A DNA stretch of 64,000 nt from Lentzea tibetensis (GTDB lineage: Bacteria; Actinomycetota; Actinomycetes; Mycobacteriales; Pseudonocardiaceae), in NCBI RefSeq assembly GCF_007845675.1, contig NZ_VOBR01000007.1, positions 1-64,000 of the forward strand, given 5' to 3'. The position numbers and the translations under genes are program-made. Position 1 is the first letter of the stretch, and each line of letters opens with the position of its first letter. The notes under the pieces are model-generated. The model made no database searches, had not been told where the DNA came from, and saw nothing but the letters and a program-made list of their open reading frames with translations. Shown here piece after piece: positions 35,218 to 43,497 of the stretch.

Positions 35218-35256
35218 GACTGCCTCCCCAAGAAGAGCCAACAACAGAGGCGAACG

Positions 35257-35913
35257 CTAGCCGGGCGAGCCGTCGGTCTGCGACGGGTTTTCCAGATGGA
35301 CGCGCCGGTGCAGCGACTCCATGCGCTCGTCGAGCTGGGCGGCGATGGCGGCGGTGCTGCTGAGCTCGTCGGCGAAGTCGCTGGGGATCTGGTCGTCGTA
35401 CTTGTAGAACAGCTTGTGCTCGAGGGTCGCCCAGAAGTCCATGGCGATGGTGCGCAGCTGGACCTCGACCTTGACGTTCTCGACCCGGTCGGACAGGAAC
35501 ACCGGGATGCGCACGATGAGGTGCAGGCTGCGGTAGCCGTTCGGCTTCGGCGAGGCGATGTAGTCCTTGGTGCGCATGATCTCGACGTCGTGCTGGCGGC
35601 GCAGCATCTGCTCCACGCGGTACACGTCGGACACGAACGGGCAGATCACGCGCACACCGGCGACGTCGTCGAGGTGCTCGTCGATCAGTGAGATGTCGGC
35701 GGGCAGGCCCTTGCGGCGCAGCTTCTCGAGGATGCCGTCGGGCTTCTTGATGCGGTTGGTGATGTGCTCGATCGGGTCGTGCTGGTGAACGGAGTCGAAC
35801 TCCTCGCTCAGGATGCGGAGCTTGGTCATCAGCTCCTCGACGGCGAACTTGTAGACGAGCAAACGCCTTTCGAGCTGCCTGAACACACCGAGATCGTCGA
35901 CCACGTCCGTCAC
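35257..35913 (-). CDS. Small alarmone synthetase ((p)ppGpp synthetase, RelA/SpoT domain only)
   Basis: This 218-residue stand-alone RelA/SpoT synthetase domain is of the YjbM/YwaC (RelQ/RelP) type. VYKFAVEELMTKLRILSEEF, RIKKPDGILEKLRRKGLP, DDVAGVRVICPFVSDVY and YIASPKPNGYRSLHLIVRIPVFL are the substrate-binding blocks, and VEVQLRTIAMDFWATLEHKL follows. There is no HD hydrolase and no TGS/ACT region, so it should only make alarmone from ATP and GDP/GTP. It starts at GTG 35913, 33 bp from the divergent dehydratase gene. It is the clearest stress-response enzyme in the window. Confidence 0.93.
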   Translation of the reverse strand: MTDVVDDLGVFRQLERRLLVYKFAVEELMTKLRILSEEFDSVHQHDPIEHITNRIKKPDGILEKLRRKGLPADISLIDEHLDDVAGVRVICPFVSDVYRVEQMLRRQHDVEIMRTKDYIASPKPNGYRSLHLIVRIPVFLSDRVENVKVEVQLRTIAMDFWATLEHKLFYKYDDQIPSDFADELSSTAAIAAQLDERMESLHRRVHLENPSQTDGSPG

Positions 35914-35946
35914 GTGATCCAGCGTACAAGCGGGTACGTTGGGGCC

Positions 35947-36819
35947 GTGATCGGCTTGGGGGAGATCCGGGCGGCGGCGGAGCGGATCGCGCCGCACGTG
36001 CGGCGCACACCGTTGCTGGAGTGCGCCGAGCTCGGCGTGGTCGTGAAGGCCGAGAACCTGCAGCACGCTGGGAGTTTCAAGGTCAGGGGCGTGTTCAACG
36101 CGCTGCTGTCCTACGAGGAACTGCCGCGCGGCATCGCGACGTTCAGCGCGGGCAACCACGGCGCGGCCGTCGCGTACGCCACTCGATCGGTCGGGATTCC
36201 CTCGGTCGTGTGCATGCCGCCGAAGGCCGTGCGGGCGAAGGTCGACAACGTGCGCAAGCACGGCGGTGAGGTGGTGTTCACCGAGGACCTGCTCGGCACG
36301 TGCCAGACCATCGCGGCCGAGCGCGGCTACTCGCTGCTGCACCCGTTCGACGACCTGGCCGTGATCGCCGGGCAGGGCACCGTGGGACTGGAGATCGGTG
36401 ATGCCGACCTGGTGCTCGTGCCGGTCGGCGGTGGTGGGCTGATCAGCGGGATCGCGGCCGCGCTGCCGGGTGTGCGGGTGGTGGGCGTCGAACCGGAGAC
36501 GGCGAACGCGATGACGCACGCGTTGCGCGTCGGGTGGCCGGAGCCGTTGCCGGAGAAGCCGGTCTCGATGGCGGACGGGCTCACCGCGCCGTTCGCGGGC
36601 GAGCACACGCTGGCTCACGTGCGGGCGCTGGTGTCCGAGGTGGTCGAGGTGACCGAGCAGCACATCCGCGACGCGTGGTGGCCGTTGATGGACGCGACGA
36701 AGCTGCTGGTGGAGCCGTCTGCGGCGGTGGGACTGGCGGCGTTGCGGGAGGGGCTGGTGGAACCGGGGGAGAGGACCGTGCTGGTGCTCTCCGGCGGCAA
36801 CACCGCGCTAGCTCACTAG
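35947..36819 (+). CDS. PLP-dependent threonine dehydratase / serine racemase-like enzyme
   Basis: This 290-residue fold-type II PLP enzyme has the Schiff-base Lys in AGSFKVRGVFNALL, substrate-loop FSAGNHGAAVAYA, phosphate-binding VPVGGGGLISGIAAAL and a C-terminal LSGGNTA. There is no ACT regulatory domain, and it is somewhat shorter than biosynthetic IlvA. This suggests a catabolic L-threonine/L-serine ammonia-lyase or a racemase. The GTG at 35947 is the start. It overlaps the convergent STAS gene by 12 bp. Confidence 0.85.
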   Translation: MIGLGEIRAAAERIAPHVRRTPLLECAELGVVVKAENLQHAGSFKVRGVFNALLSYEELPRGIATFSAGNHGAAVAYATRSVGIPSVVCMPPKAVRAKVDNVRKHGGEVVFTEDLLGTCQTIAAERGYSLLHPFDDLAVIAGQGTVGLEIGDADLVLVPVGGGGLISGIAAALPGVRVVGVEPETANAMTHALRVGWPEPLPEKPVSMADGLTAPFAGEHTLAHVRALVSEVVEVTEQHIRDAWWPLMDATKLLVEPSAAVGLAALREGLVEPGERTVLVLSGGNTALAH

Positions 36820-37185
36820 CTGGATGCGGACCGCGGCCAGTGCGTCGGGCAGCGTCTGGTGCACGTGCACGACGCGGTCGACCCCGGTGACCGCCATCGG
36901 GCGCAGCACGGCGCGTTGCGGGGCGACGACCGCGAAGACCACGTCCTGGTTCTCGGCGCGCTGCTGCGACTCGACCAGCACGGAGAGACCGGTGGAGCCG
37001 AAGAACGTGGTGGCGCACAGGTCGAGCACGATCGCCGGCGAGTGACGATCGAACTGGGCCGTCAGCGCGGAACGGATCGGCTCGACAGTGTGCTCGTCGA
37101 CCTCACCCGTCACCCGGACCACCGGCACGCCGTCGACCTCAGTGGCGGTGACCGAGTCCGGTACGTCGGGTACGTGTTCGCTCAT
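36808..37185 (-). CDS. STAS-domain anti-anti-sigma factor
   Basis: This 125-residue STAS protein has VPVVRVTGEVDEHTVEPIRSAL followed by AIVLDLCATTFFGSTGLSVLVES. The serine in FGSTGL is the usual phosphorylation site, which an RsbW-type kinase would modify. The ATG at 37185 is chosen because TTGAGG lies six bases upstream; the ATG at 37191 directly abuts it. Two ATPase proteins of the RsbW type nearby (32.6 and 38.4 kb) are candidate partners. Confidence 0.9.
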   Translation of the reverse strand: MSEHVPDVPDSVTATEVDGVPVVRVTGEVDEHTVEPIRSALTAQFDRHSPAIVLDLCATTFFGSTGLSVLVESQQRAENQDVVFAVVAPQRAVLRPMAVTGVDRVVHVHQTLPDALAAVRIQLVS

Positions 37186-37279
37186 GCGCATCCTCAAGAC
37201 AGCGGATCAGGATCGAGCACGCTGCTGAACTCGGGTTGGCCTCACCGTACGGTGGGCGTGAGGCGACCACAAGGAGCAC

Positions 37280-38347
37280 TCACCCGCTTGAGCCAACGAA
37301 GGGCAACCAGAACTCGACGGTGGTGCCCTCACGGTCCGGTGCGACTGTCCACCAGCCGCCCGCGGTTTCCGCGCGTTCACGCATTTCAATCAAACCGAAA
37401 TGCTCGCGACCACGAGCGCTGTGGACCACGGCGGGCTCGAAGCCCTTGCCGTCGTCGGTGACCCTCACCAGCGCCCCGTCGTCCACTGTGGACAAACTGA
37501 TGTGAACGGTTTTCGCGTTGGCGTGCCTGAGCACGTTGGTGAGCGCCTCCTGGCAGATGCGGAAGATCGTGATCGCGACCACGGCGGGCGGCTCCTGGTC
37601 GAGCTCGTTGTGCAGCACGAGCCGCAGCTCGCTGTCCCGCAACACGACGCTCGTGTAGCTGGTCAGCGCTTCCACGAGCCCGTGCTGGTCGATCCCGGGA
37701 GGACGGAGCCGGAAGACGAGGTGCCGCAACCGGTTGATCGTGCTGTCGACGGCCTCGTCCAGCTCTCGCAACACTTGCGCGTACTCGGCGGGCACGTCGT
37801 CCGCCAGCAGCTGCAACCGCATGCCCACGGCGATCATGGCCTGCACGGAGTCGTCGTGCACGTCCCACGCGATGCGCCGCCGCTCGGTCTCCTGCGCCTC
37901 GACGAGGTGCGCGAGCAGCAGGCGCCGCTCGGACAGCCTCAGCTCGGCGTTGCGCCGCTCGGTCAGGTCGCGGGTGACCTTGCCGAAGCCGCGGAGCTCC
38001 CCGGTGTCGTCGAACAGCGCGGTGATGACGACGTTGGCCCAGAAGCGCGTGCCGTCCTTGCGCAGCCGCCAGCCCTCGTCCTCGAGTCGCCCGTCCCTCT
38101 TCGCGGTCTCCAGCTCGAGTGCCGGCTTCCCCGCGTCCTCGGGCGGGTAGAAGACCGAGAAGTGCTGGCCGATGATCTCGTCGGCGCGGTACCCCTTGAT
38201 GCGTTGCGCACCGATGTTCCAGCTGGCGATGTAGCCCTGCGGGTCGAGCATGAAGATGCCGTAGTCGACGACGCTCTGCACCAGCAGCCGGAAGCGCTCC
38301 TCGCTCTCCAGGAGCAGGCGGGTCGGTTCGACGGGCGGCACGGACAT
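37280..38347 (-). CDS. PAS-domain sensor histidine kinase (HisKA_3)
   Basis: This 355-residue cytoplasmic kinase has one PAS domain (residues about 20-135, YGIFMLDPQGYIASWNIGAQRIKGYRADEIIG... and a PAC tail GFGKVTRDLTERRNAE). The HisKA_3 dimerisation helix ETERRRIAWDVHDDSVQAM carries the phosphorylatable His. The HATPase domain has N box EALTNVLRHANAK and G box DDGKGF. It belongs to the NarX/DegS class, which pairs with NarL-type regulators such as the gene at 38.8 kb. The ATG at 38347 gives a protein beginning MSVPPVEPT. No membrane segment is present, so it senses an internal signal. Confidence 0.9.
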   Translation of the reverse strand: MSVPPVEPTRLLLESEERFRLLVQSVVDYGIFMLDPQGYIASWNIGAQRIKGYRADEIIGQHFSVFYPPEDAGKPALELETAKRDGRLEDEGWRLRKDGTRFWANVVITALFDDTGELRGFGKVTRDLTERRNAELRLSERRLLLAHLVEAQETERRRIAWDVHDDSVQAMIAVGMRLQLLADDVPAEYAQVLRELDEAVDSTINRLRHLVFRLRPPGIDQHGLVEALTSYTSVVLRDSELRLVLHNELDQEPPAVVAITIFRICQEALTNVLRHANAKTVHISLSTVDDGALVRVTDDGKGFEPAVVHSARGREHFGLIEMRERAETAGGWWTVAPDREGTTVEFWLPFVGSSG

Positions 38348-38373
38348 GATGCAACTGTGCACCACCGGCGCGG

Positions 38374-38817
38374 TCAGCAGGGGTAGGTGACCGTCTCCGG
38401 TTCGGCGTGCAGCTCGGACCACACGACCTTGCCCGCGTCGCGTTCGTCGACACCCCAGTCCGTGCTCAGCCCGGCGACCAGCATCAACCCCCAGCCGCCG
38501 TCCGTGCCGGACCGCCTGCGCCGCGGACTTCGCCTGCTGCGGTCGGTGACTTCCAGCCGGACCCGGCCAGCATCGCCAGCGACTCGGAGCACCACGTCGC
38601 CGCGGCCGTGGCGCAGCGCGTTGGTGACTAGCTCGGAGGTCACGAGGATGACGTCGTCGTGCGATCCGGTGTATCCGGCCCTGGTGAGGAAGATGCGGGC
38701 GAACTCCCTGGCCAGCGCGACGCTGCCGGCGTCGCGGGCCACGCTGAAGTCAGCCTGGGTGCTCACAGTCGCACTGTCCGCCACGGGAGCGTCCGGAGCG
38801 AGACACAGGATCACCAC
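38374..38817 (-). CDS. RsbW-like anti-sigma ATP-binding protein
   Basis: This 147-residue stand-alone HATPase_c_2 domain has the N box DDVILVTSELVTNALRHGRG and the G-box-like GGWGLMLVAGLSTDWG. This is the form very common in actinomycetes as single-domain serine kinases/anti-sigma factors. It lies between the PAS kinase and the NarL regulator on the same strand. The GTG start at 38817 has no good ribosome site; a GTG at 38766 is an alternative. Confidence 0.85.
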   Translation of the reverse strand: MVILCLAPDAPVADSATVSTQADFSVARDAGSVALAREFARIFLTRAGYTGSHDDVILVTSELVTNALRHGRGDVVLRVAGDAGRVRLEVTDRSRRSPRRRRSGTDGGWGLMLVAGLSTDWGVDERDAGKVVWSELHAEPETVTYPC

Positions 38818-38821
38818 GTCA

Positions 38822-38841
38822 ACTAGTGCAACTGCACTAGT
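38822..38841. repeat. 20-bp perfect inverted repeat
   Basis: ACTAGTGCA (38822-38830), AC, TGCACTAGT (38833-38841). It spans the stop codon of the NarL-type regulator (TAG at 38837-38839) and ends five bases before the start of the ATPase gene. It could be a protein-binding site or an attenuating hairpin between the two. Confidence 0.7.
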
Positions 38842-39469
38842 CGATCACGCCCTGCCTGCGTGCGATCGACACGGCTTCCAGCTTCGAGCGCGCGCCCAGC
38901 TTCTGCAGCAGGTTGCGGATGTGGTTGCGCACGGTGTTGTGCGCGATGCCCAGCTTCACGCCGATCTCGCGCGTGCTCGCCCCGTCTGCCAGGAGGAACA
39001 ACGTCTGCTGCTCGCGTTCGGTCAGCGCGGCGCCCGCCGGGTCGACCCGGCCGGTCAGCCGGTCGAGCACCCCCGCGAGCAGGCGGGAGTCGAACACGGC
39101 CTCACCGCTCGCGACCCGGTGCACGCCGACGACCAGCTCGTCCAGCTTGGACGACTTGAGGAGCAGACCCGACCCGCCCGTTTCGGCGACCCTCGTCGCC
39201 ACGGCGGCTGTCGCTTCGGCGGTCAGCACGAGCACGCGGGCTCCCAGTGCGGCCAGCTCGCCGATCAGGTCGATGCCGTCGCCGTCCGGCAGCCTGCGGT
39301 CCAGCACCACCACGTCCGGCCGGTGGCGGGTGACCTCGGCCAGCGCGAGTGCCATCGTGTCGGCGCGGGCGGTCACGCGGACGTTGGAGCGCTCGAGCGC
39401 GAGCGCGATCGCCTCGGCCACCATGTCGTGATCCTCGACGATGACCACCCGGATCGGTGGTGCGGACAT
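38837..39469 (-). CDS. NarL/FixJ-family response regulator
   Basis: This 210-residue regulator has an N-terminal receiver (IRVVIVEDHDMVAEAIALAL; phosphoacceptor Asp in PDVVVLDRRLPDGDGIDL; LLLKSSKLDELV with the conserved Lys) and a C-terminal LuxR-type HTH (LTEREQQTLFLLADGASTREIGVKLGIAHNTVRNHIRNLLQKLG). The ATG at 39469 begins MSAPPIRVV. It is upstream of the anti-sigma ATPase and the PAS kinase on the same strand; the kinase is the likely cognate sensor. Confidence 0.93.
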   Translation of the reverse strand: MSAPPIRVVIVEDHDMVAEAIALALERSNVRVTARADTMALALAEVTRHRPDVVVLDRRLPDGDGIDLIGELAALGARVLVLTAEATAAVATRVAETGGSGLLLKSSKLDELVVGVHRVASGEAVFDSRLLAGVLDRLTGRVDPAGAALTEREQQTLFLLADGASTREIGVKLGIAHNTVRNHIRNLLQKLGARSKLEAVSIARRQGVID

Positions 39470-39504
39470 GAGATCAACCCTAGTCGCACCACCGGCCCGG
39501 CGCG

Positions 39505-39780
39505 TCAGATGGAGATGACGCTGCCCTGGTGGTCGACGTAGTCCGCGGTGGTGTCGTCGAGCCACATGTCGTGCTCGGCGAGGTAGCGGAACTTGTGCTC
39601 ACCGGGCGGGAGCGTCACGGAGACCGTTCGCCTGCCACCCCTGCGGGGCAACAGCTCGTGCACTCCGGGTGCCCATCCGTTGAAGCTGCCGACGACGCTC
39701 ACCCGGCCGGGCGGCGCGTCGGACGGCAGTTCGAACGTGATCCTCATCTTGGTACCGAAGAGTCGTGTTCGACGCAGCAT
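39505..39780 (-). CDS. CBM48 / AMPK-type glycogen-binding-like protein
   Basis: This 91-residue protein has an isoamylase N-terminal (early-set, E-set) fold: MRITFELPSDAPPGRVSVVGSFNGWAPGVHEL, then VSVTLPPGEHKFRYLAEHDMWLDD. The GSFNGW and FRYL...W aromatic positions are those that bind alpha-glucan in AMPK beta and CBM48 modules. It stands alone without a catalytic domain. The start may be ATG 39780 or the internal ATG at 39747 (MRITFELP). Confidence 0.82.
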   Translation of the reverse strand: MLRRTRLFGTKMRITFELPSDAPPGRVSVVGSFNGWAPGVHELLPRRGGRRTVSVTLPPGEHKFRYLAEHDMWLDDTTADYVDHQGSVISI

Positions 39781-39887
39781 CGATGTCCTCACTCGGATCG
39801 GTTGCGCGCAGCAGGTTAGCGGCGAACAGCCCGAAACTGTCGGACCCCACGCGTATGTTCACCACATCAAGTCTGGGGAGGCATGAG

Positions 39888-40841
39888 ATGTCCTTGAACA
39901 GAAGGAAGATGATCGCGCTGGGGGCCGGGGCGGCGGCGCTCGCCACCACCGGAGGCGTCGCGTCCGCGGCGTCCGGACCCAGCGACAGCGAGCTGGCCCG
40001 CTCGCTCGGTTTCCGGAGCTCTTTCGCCCGTGCCAACGGAATCCGGCTGCACTACGTCGCCGGTGGCCGCGGCGAACCGCTCGTCCTGCTGCCCGGCTGG
40101 CCGCAGACGTGGTGGGAGTACCACAAGGTCATGCCCGCGCTGGCGCGGAAGTACCGGGTGATCGTGCCGGACCTGCGCGGCATGAACCTCTCGGAGAAGC
40201 CCGCGGGCGGCTACGACAAGAAGACCATGGCCCGCGACATCCTGGAGCTGGTGCGGTCGCTGGGCCACCAGAGCGTCAACATCGCGGGCCACGACATCGG
40301 CTCGCAGGTGGCGTTCAGCTTCGCCGCGAACCACCCGGCGGCGACCCGCAAGGTCGCGCTGATGGACATCGCGCACCCGGACGACAGCTACTACGACCTG
40401 CCGCTGATTCCGCGGCCGGGCGCGGGCTTCAACCTGTGGTGGTTCGCGTTCAACCAGGTCCAGGGTCTGCCGGAGCAGGTGCTGCAGGGCAGGTTCCGGC
40501 AGGTGCAGGACTGGCTGTTCGACAACACCCTCGCCGATCCCACGTCGATCCCGGACCGCGACCGCGCGATCTACGCCCGCGCCTACGACCCGGCGGAGGC
40601 GATCCGCGCGAGCAACGGCTGGTACCAGGCGTTCCACCAGGACATCGCAGACCTGAAGACGTACGCCAGGATCCCGTCACCGCTGCTCGCGCTGTCCACG
40701 GAGTTCAGCGACGCCGATTTCCGCGCCAAGCTGCCGAACCTCGCGGCCGACTTCCGCGTGACCAAGCTCAACACCGGCCACTGGATGCCCGAGGAGGCGC
40801 CGGAGGAGGTGTCCCGCCTACTGGCCGAGTTCTTCGCCTGA
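39888..40841 (+). CDS. Exported alpha/beta hydrolase (epoxide-hydrolase-like)
   Basis: This 317-residue hydrolase starts with a Tat-type signal (NRRKMIALGAGAAALATTGGVASAASG). The fold contains LVLLPGWPQTWWEYHKVMPALA (oxyanion HG-like GW), the nucleophile motif IAGHDIGSQVAFSFA with Asp as nucleophile (epoxide hydrolase/dehalogenase type), and the terminal catalytic His in LNTGHWMPEEAPEEV. The ATG at 39888 has GGGGAGG six bases upstream. It overlaps the 3' end of the convergent SRPBCC gene by 24 bp. Confidence 0.88.
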   Translation: MSLNRRKMIALGAGAAALATTGGVASAASGPSDSELARSLGFRSSFARANGIRLHYVAGGRGEPLVLLPGWPQTWWEYHKVMPALARKYRVIVPDLRGMNLSEKPAGGYDKKTMARDILELVRSLGHQSVNIAGHDIGSQVAFSFAANHPAATRKVALMDIAHPDDSYYDLPLIPRPGAGFNLWWFAFNQVQGLPEQVLQGRFRQVQDWLFDNTLADPTSIPDRDRAIYARAYDPAEAIRASNGWYQAFHQDIADLKTYARIPSPLLALSTEFSDADFRAKLPNLAADFRVTKLNTGHWMPEEAPEEVSRLLAEFFA

Positions 40842-41282
40842 CAGGCGCGCCAGGGACGTCTCCATGGCCTTGGCGACGTCCTTGGCGCCGAACGCCTTCA
40901 TCAGCCAGCCCTTGACCCGCCCAGCGGGCTCCTGGAGCGACCGCAGCGTCACCGACGTGCCGCCGTCCTCCTGCGCGAGCTCGATGCGGAACTCGGTCGA
41001 CGCCGCGAACTTCGGCGCGGGCTTGCCGTTGAGGCGCTCCTCGACGTGCCGCCACGCGAGGAGCCTGCCGGGCTCGAACGCGATGACCTCCTGGTCGACC
41101 TCGGCCGGCTTGCCGCCCCACCGCCCGTGCTGGGTGCGCAGCTGGCCGAGGCCGTCGCCCGCGCGCACCTCGACCCGTTCGGCGAAGGCGAACCACTCCG
41201 GCGCCCTCACCGCGTCCGACACCTTGGCCCACACGTCGTCAACCGGCGCGTCGACGTGCGCCTGCCGCACGATCTCGATCAC
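40818..41282 (-). CDS. SRPBCC-family protein
   Basis: This 154-residue START/Bet v1-like protein has IEIVRQAHVDAPVDDVWAKVSDAVRAPEWFAFAERVEV at the N-terminus, the usual first strand and helix. FEPGRLLAWRHVEE and STEFRIELAQEDGGTSVTLRS lie in the core. It should bind a hydrophobic ligand. A GTG at 41282 with GAGGTGG five bases upstream is preferred over the GTG at 41291. It is divergent from the marR-type gene, and its promoter lies under the same operator, so co-regulation is likely. Confidence 0.85.
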   Translation of the reverse strand: MIEIVRQAHVDAPVDDVWAKVSDAVRAPEWFAFAERVEVRAGDGLGQLRTQHGRWGGKPAEVDQEVIAFEPGRLLAWRHVEERLNGKPAPKFAASTEFRIELAQEDGGTSVTLRSLQEPAGRVKGWLMKAFGAKDVAKAMETSLARLSGEELGQ

Positions 41283-41303
41283 GACGACCACCTCGCGGTA
41301 TGA

Positions 41304-41335
41304 TGTTCACATCATGAACAGTTCAGATTCTGAAC
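41304..41335. promoter_or_regulatory. Tandem MarR operators and -10 box
   Basis: Two adjacent perfect inverted repeats are present: TGTTCA-catca-TGAACA (41304-41320) and GTTCAG-att-CTGAAC (41321-41335). A TATGAT -10 box is at 41299-41304, nine bases before the ATG at 41314, so the marR transcript may be leaderless. The start codon lies inside the first operator. Confidence 0.8.
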
Positions 41336-41721
41336 GTTTCGAGCAACTGTACCGCCGCATCTGGGGCGCGCTCAATCGTCAGGACGACCCGGATCTGAGC
41401 CAGCACGAACGCCAGCTGCTGCACCACATCGCGCCCGGCACCCCGCTGACGTGGCTGGCGACCCATCTCGGCCTGCCGAAGAGCACCACGTCGGTCATGG
41501 TGAAAGCACTGGCGGCACGCGGTTTCGTCGAACGCGCCCGCGACCCCGACGACGAGCGCCGCCTCGCACTCCGCCTCACCGCGAAGGGGCAGGAGGTCGT
41601 CGCGAAGGACACCGTCCTGCGGCCGGGGGACCTGACGGCCGCGCTGGCCGAGGTCGCTCCGGACGTGCGCGCGGCGATGCTCGAAGGCCTGCGACAGCTG
41701 GCGGAAGCGGCGGAGCGCTGA
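41314..41721 (+). CDS. MarR-family transcriptional regulator
   Basis: This 135-residue MarR protein has the winged helix HIAPGTPLTWLATHLGLPKSTTSVMVKALAARGFVERARDPDDERRLALRLTAKGQEVV, including the DxRR-type wing. The start codon lies within a palindromic operator and there is no ribosome site, which points to a leaderless message and tight autorepression. The divergent SRPBCC gene shares the control region. It ends shortly before the tRNA-operon terminator. Confidence 0.92.
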   Translation: MNSSDSERFEQLYRRIWGALNRQDDPDLSQHERQLLHHIAPGTPLTWLATHLGLPKSTTSVMVKALAARGFVERARDPDDERRLALRLTAKGQEVVAKDTVLRPGDLTAALAEVAPDVRAAMLEGLRQLAEAAER

Positions 41722-41770
41722 GCACCCTGTTGCATCGCCAAGAAATCGTTCTTCGCGGCCTGGAAAAGCA

Positions 41771-41804
41771 AGAAGCCAGGCAGTTGGTGAACTGCCTGGC
41801 TTCT
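41771..41804 (-). terminator. Rho-independent terminator of the tRNA operon
   Basis: A perfect 15-bp stem (41771-41785 with 41790-41804) has loop GGTG. On the minus strand it is followed by TGCTTTTCC. It sits eight bases past the 3' end of tRNA-Val. It could also stop transcripts from the marR side. Confidence 0.9.
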
Positions 41805-41811
41805 GTGCGAA

Positions 41812-41883
<72 letters not shown>

Positions 41884-41884
41884 G

Positions 41885-41956
41885 AGGCGGAGACGGGAAT
41901 CGAACCCGTGTACAGGGCTTTGCAGGCCCTTGCCTAAACCACTCGGCCACTCCGCC
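41885..41956 (-). tRNA. tRNA-Cys (GCA)
   Basis: The cloverleaf has acceptor GGCGGAG paired with CTCCGCC, anticodon loop CTGCAAA (GCA) and T-arm GGGTTCGATTCCC. It is the middle gene of the tRNA operon, one base away from tRNA-Val. Confidence 0.95.
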
Positions 41957-41993
41957 ACCGTGTCCAACCAGGTAGTGAGCCTGGGGCTCACAG

Positions 41994-42066
41994 AGCGGAT
42001 GACGAGACTCGAACTCGCGACCCTCACCTTGGCAAGGTGATGCGCTACCAACTGCGCTACATCCGC
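41994..42066 (-). tRNA. tRNA-Gly (GCC)
   Basis: The cloverleaf starts GCGGATGTAGCGCAG and ends CATCCGCT, with anticodon loop TTGCCAA (GCC). It is the first gene of the Gly-Cys-Val operon, a common actinobacterial order. Confidence 0.95.
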
Positions 42067-42172
42067 GTGCATCACGTTGTGTTCGTGATGTTGGAAACCC
42101 TATACGACCGGTTCAACCGGTTTCAAACCGGGGGTCCCCCACCACCTTGTGGGCCCCCGGACCTCGGGTTTC

Positions 42173-42598
42173 TCAGCTCAAGTCGTTCGAGATGAGGTGT
42201 GTCAGCGCCTCGTCGACGTTGACCCACAGGTGCTCGTTGCCGGGCACGACCACGTCGTACGTCCGGTCGAGGAAGTCTGCGAGCTCCTGGGCGGACGCCT
42301 CGAACATGGCGTGCCCGGAGGGAGAACTCAGTTCGATGACGACGACTTCGGGGTCGTCGGCAGCAGGGCGGATCCGGACGTCACCGTCACCGGCGTCGGC
42401 GATCAGTCCGTCGGCCAGCAGGTCGCGGGCGTACACCCACTCGACCCAGCCGGCACGGCCGGTTCGGAACGCGGCAACGACCGCGTACGGGTCTTTCGTG
42501 TCGTATCGAAGCTCCACCTGGACCGGGACCGCCGGTGTCCTCGGCGCCAGCAGGTCGAAGACCGCTGTCGAGCGGAGCGTCACATGGTCGTTGCGCAT
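42173..42598 (-). CDS. SsgA-family sporulation / cell-division protein
   Basis: This 141-residue SsgA-like protein (SALP) matches the family throughout: FDLLAPRTPAVPVQVELRYDTKDPYAVVAAFRTGRAGWVEWVYARDLLADGL and the C-terminal FLDRTYDVVVPGNEH. Proteins of this family, found only in morphologically complex actinomycetes, place FtsZ during sporulation septation. The length and lack of extensions are closest to SsgB, the archetypal member. The ATG at 42598 is used. It lies between the tRNA operon and the sigma-factor gene. Confidence 0.93.
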   Translation of the reverse strand: MRNDHVTLRSTAVFDLLAPRTPAVPVQVELRYDTKDPYAVVAAFRTGRAGWVEWVYARDLLADGLIADAGDGDVRIRPAADDPEVVVIELSSPSGHAMFEASAQELADFLDRTYDVVVPGNEHLWVNVDEALTHLISNDLS

Positions 42599-42840
42599 CG
42601 TCGTTACCCTCTTCTCCCTTCCCGGTCATGGAAACGACCGAGCACGTTAGTTGTGACGTGCATGTGGCGAGGAACGCTCAAGAATGGGTCGCAGATCACC
42701 CGTCCGGGGCATCATGACTTCGTAGTGCCACCGGTCGTGCGCGTTCCGTGTCCACCTCGCTCCTGCTGCGCTCTTGTGGTTCTTCCGGCATCTGACATCT
42801 TGCTGGGTCTAACCTGAACCCGGTACCGGCTGTTGCGCGA

Positions 42841-43497
42841 ATGTTGGACGTGAGGACATCTCTGGTGGCTGACTCGCCTGCCCAACCCGGTGCGTCGAGC
42901 GACGGTAGACCGTCCGATGTCGAGCTGGTCAGCAGGCTCGCCAGGGGCGATCGAACCGCGTTCGGCGAGCTGTACGACCGGTACGGCACGCCGGCGTATT
43001 CGCTGGCACGACGCATCTGTGTGGACCCCGACCTGTCGGAGGACGTCGTCCAGGAGGCGTTCCTCGCCCTCTGGCGGCACCCCAGCAGGTTCGACCCCGC
43101 CAGAGGAGGTTTCGGCAGCTGGTTGATGACCGTGGTCCATCACCGGGCTGTCGACACCGTCCGTAGGGAGAACACCCAGCGCCGACGGAATGTTCCGTTG
43201 ACGGACGAGGTGTCCGAACGCACAGTCCCGCCCGCGGACGGTGCGGACGCCGAGGCGCTGACCAGCGTCGTCGGGGCGGAGGTCAGAGCCGCGCTGCGGA
43301 CGTTGCCGGAGGAACAGCGCCAGGTGATAGCCCTGGCCTACCTCGGCGGCTACACGCAGTGCGAGGTGGCGAAGTTGACCGGCGTCCCGCTGGGCACTGT
43401 GAAGTCGCGCACATTCGCGGCCATCAGGCGCCTGCGCGGCACGTTGGGGAGTTTGTGGGCCGGCGAGACCGGCGAGACGACAGGAGCGCAGCGGTGA
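42841..43497 (+). CDS. ECF-type RNA polymerase sigma factor
   Basis: This 218-residue ECF sigma factor has region 2 (ELYDRYGTPAYSLARRICVDPDLSEDVVQEAFLALWRHPSRFDPARGGFGSWLMTVVHHRAVDTVRRE) and region 4 (LRTLPEEQRQVIALAYLGGYTQCEVAKLTGVPLGTVKSRTFAAIRRLR). The gene immediately downstream is a RskA-like anti-sigma factor overlapping by four bases, the SigK/RskA arrangement. Its promoter should lie in the 240-bp gap after the divergent ssgA-like gene; I could not assign boxes with confidence. Confidence 0.93.
   Translation: MLDVRTSLVADSPAQPGASSDGRPSDVELVSRLARGDRTAFGELYDRYGTPAYSLARRICVDPDLSEDVVQEAFLALWRHPSRFDPARGGFGSWLMTVVHHRAVDTVRRENTQRRRNVPLTDEVSERTVPPADGADAEALTSVVGAEVRAALRTLPEEQRQVIALAYLGGYTQCEVAKLTGVPLGTVKSRTFAAIRRLRGTLGSLWAGETGETTGAQR

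Noticed and set aside
35764-35946. Upstream extension of the PLP dehydratase
   Set aside because: The family fold begins at the GTG 35947; the extension is antisense to the alarmone synthetase gene.
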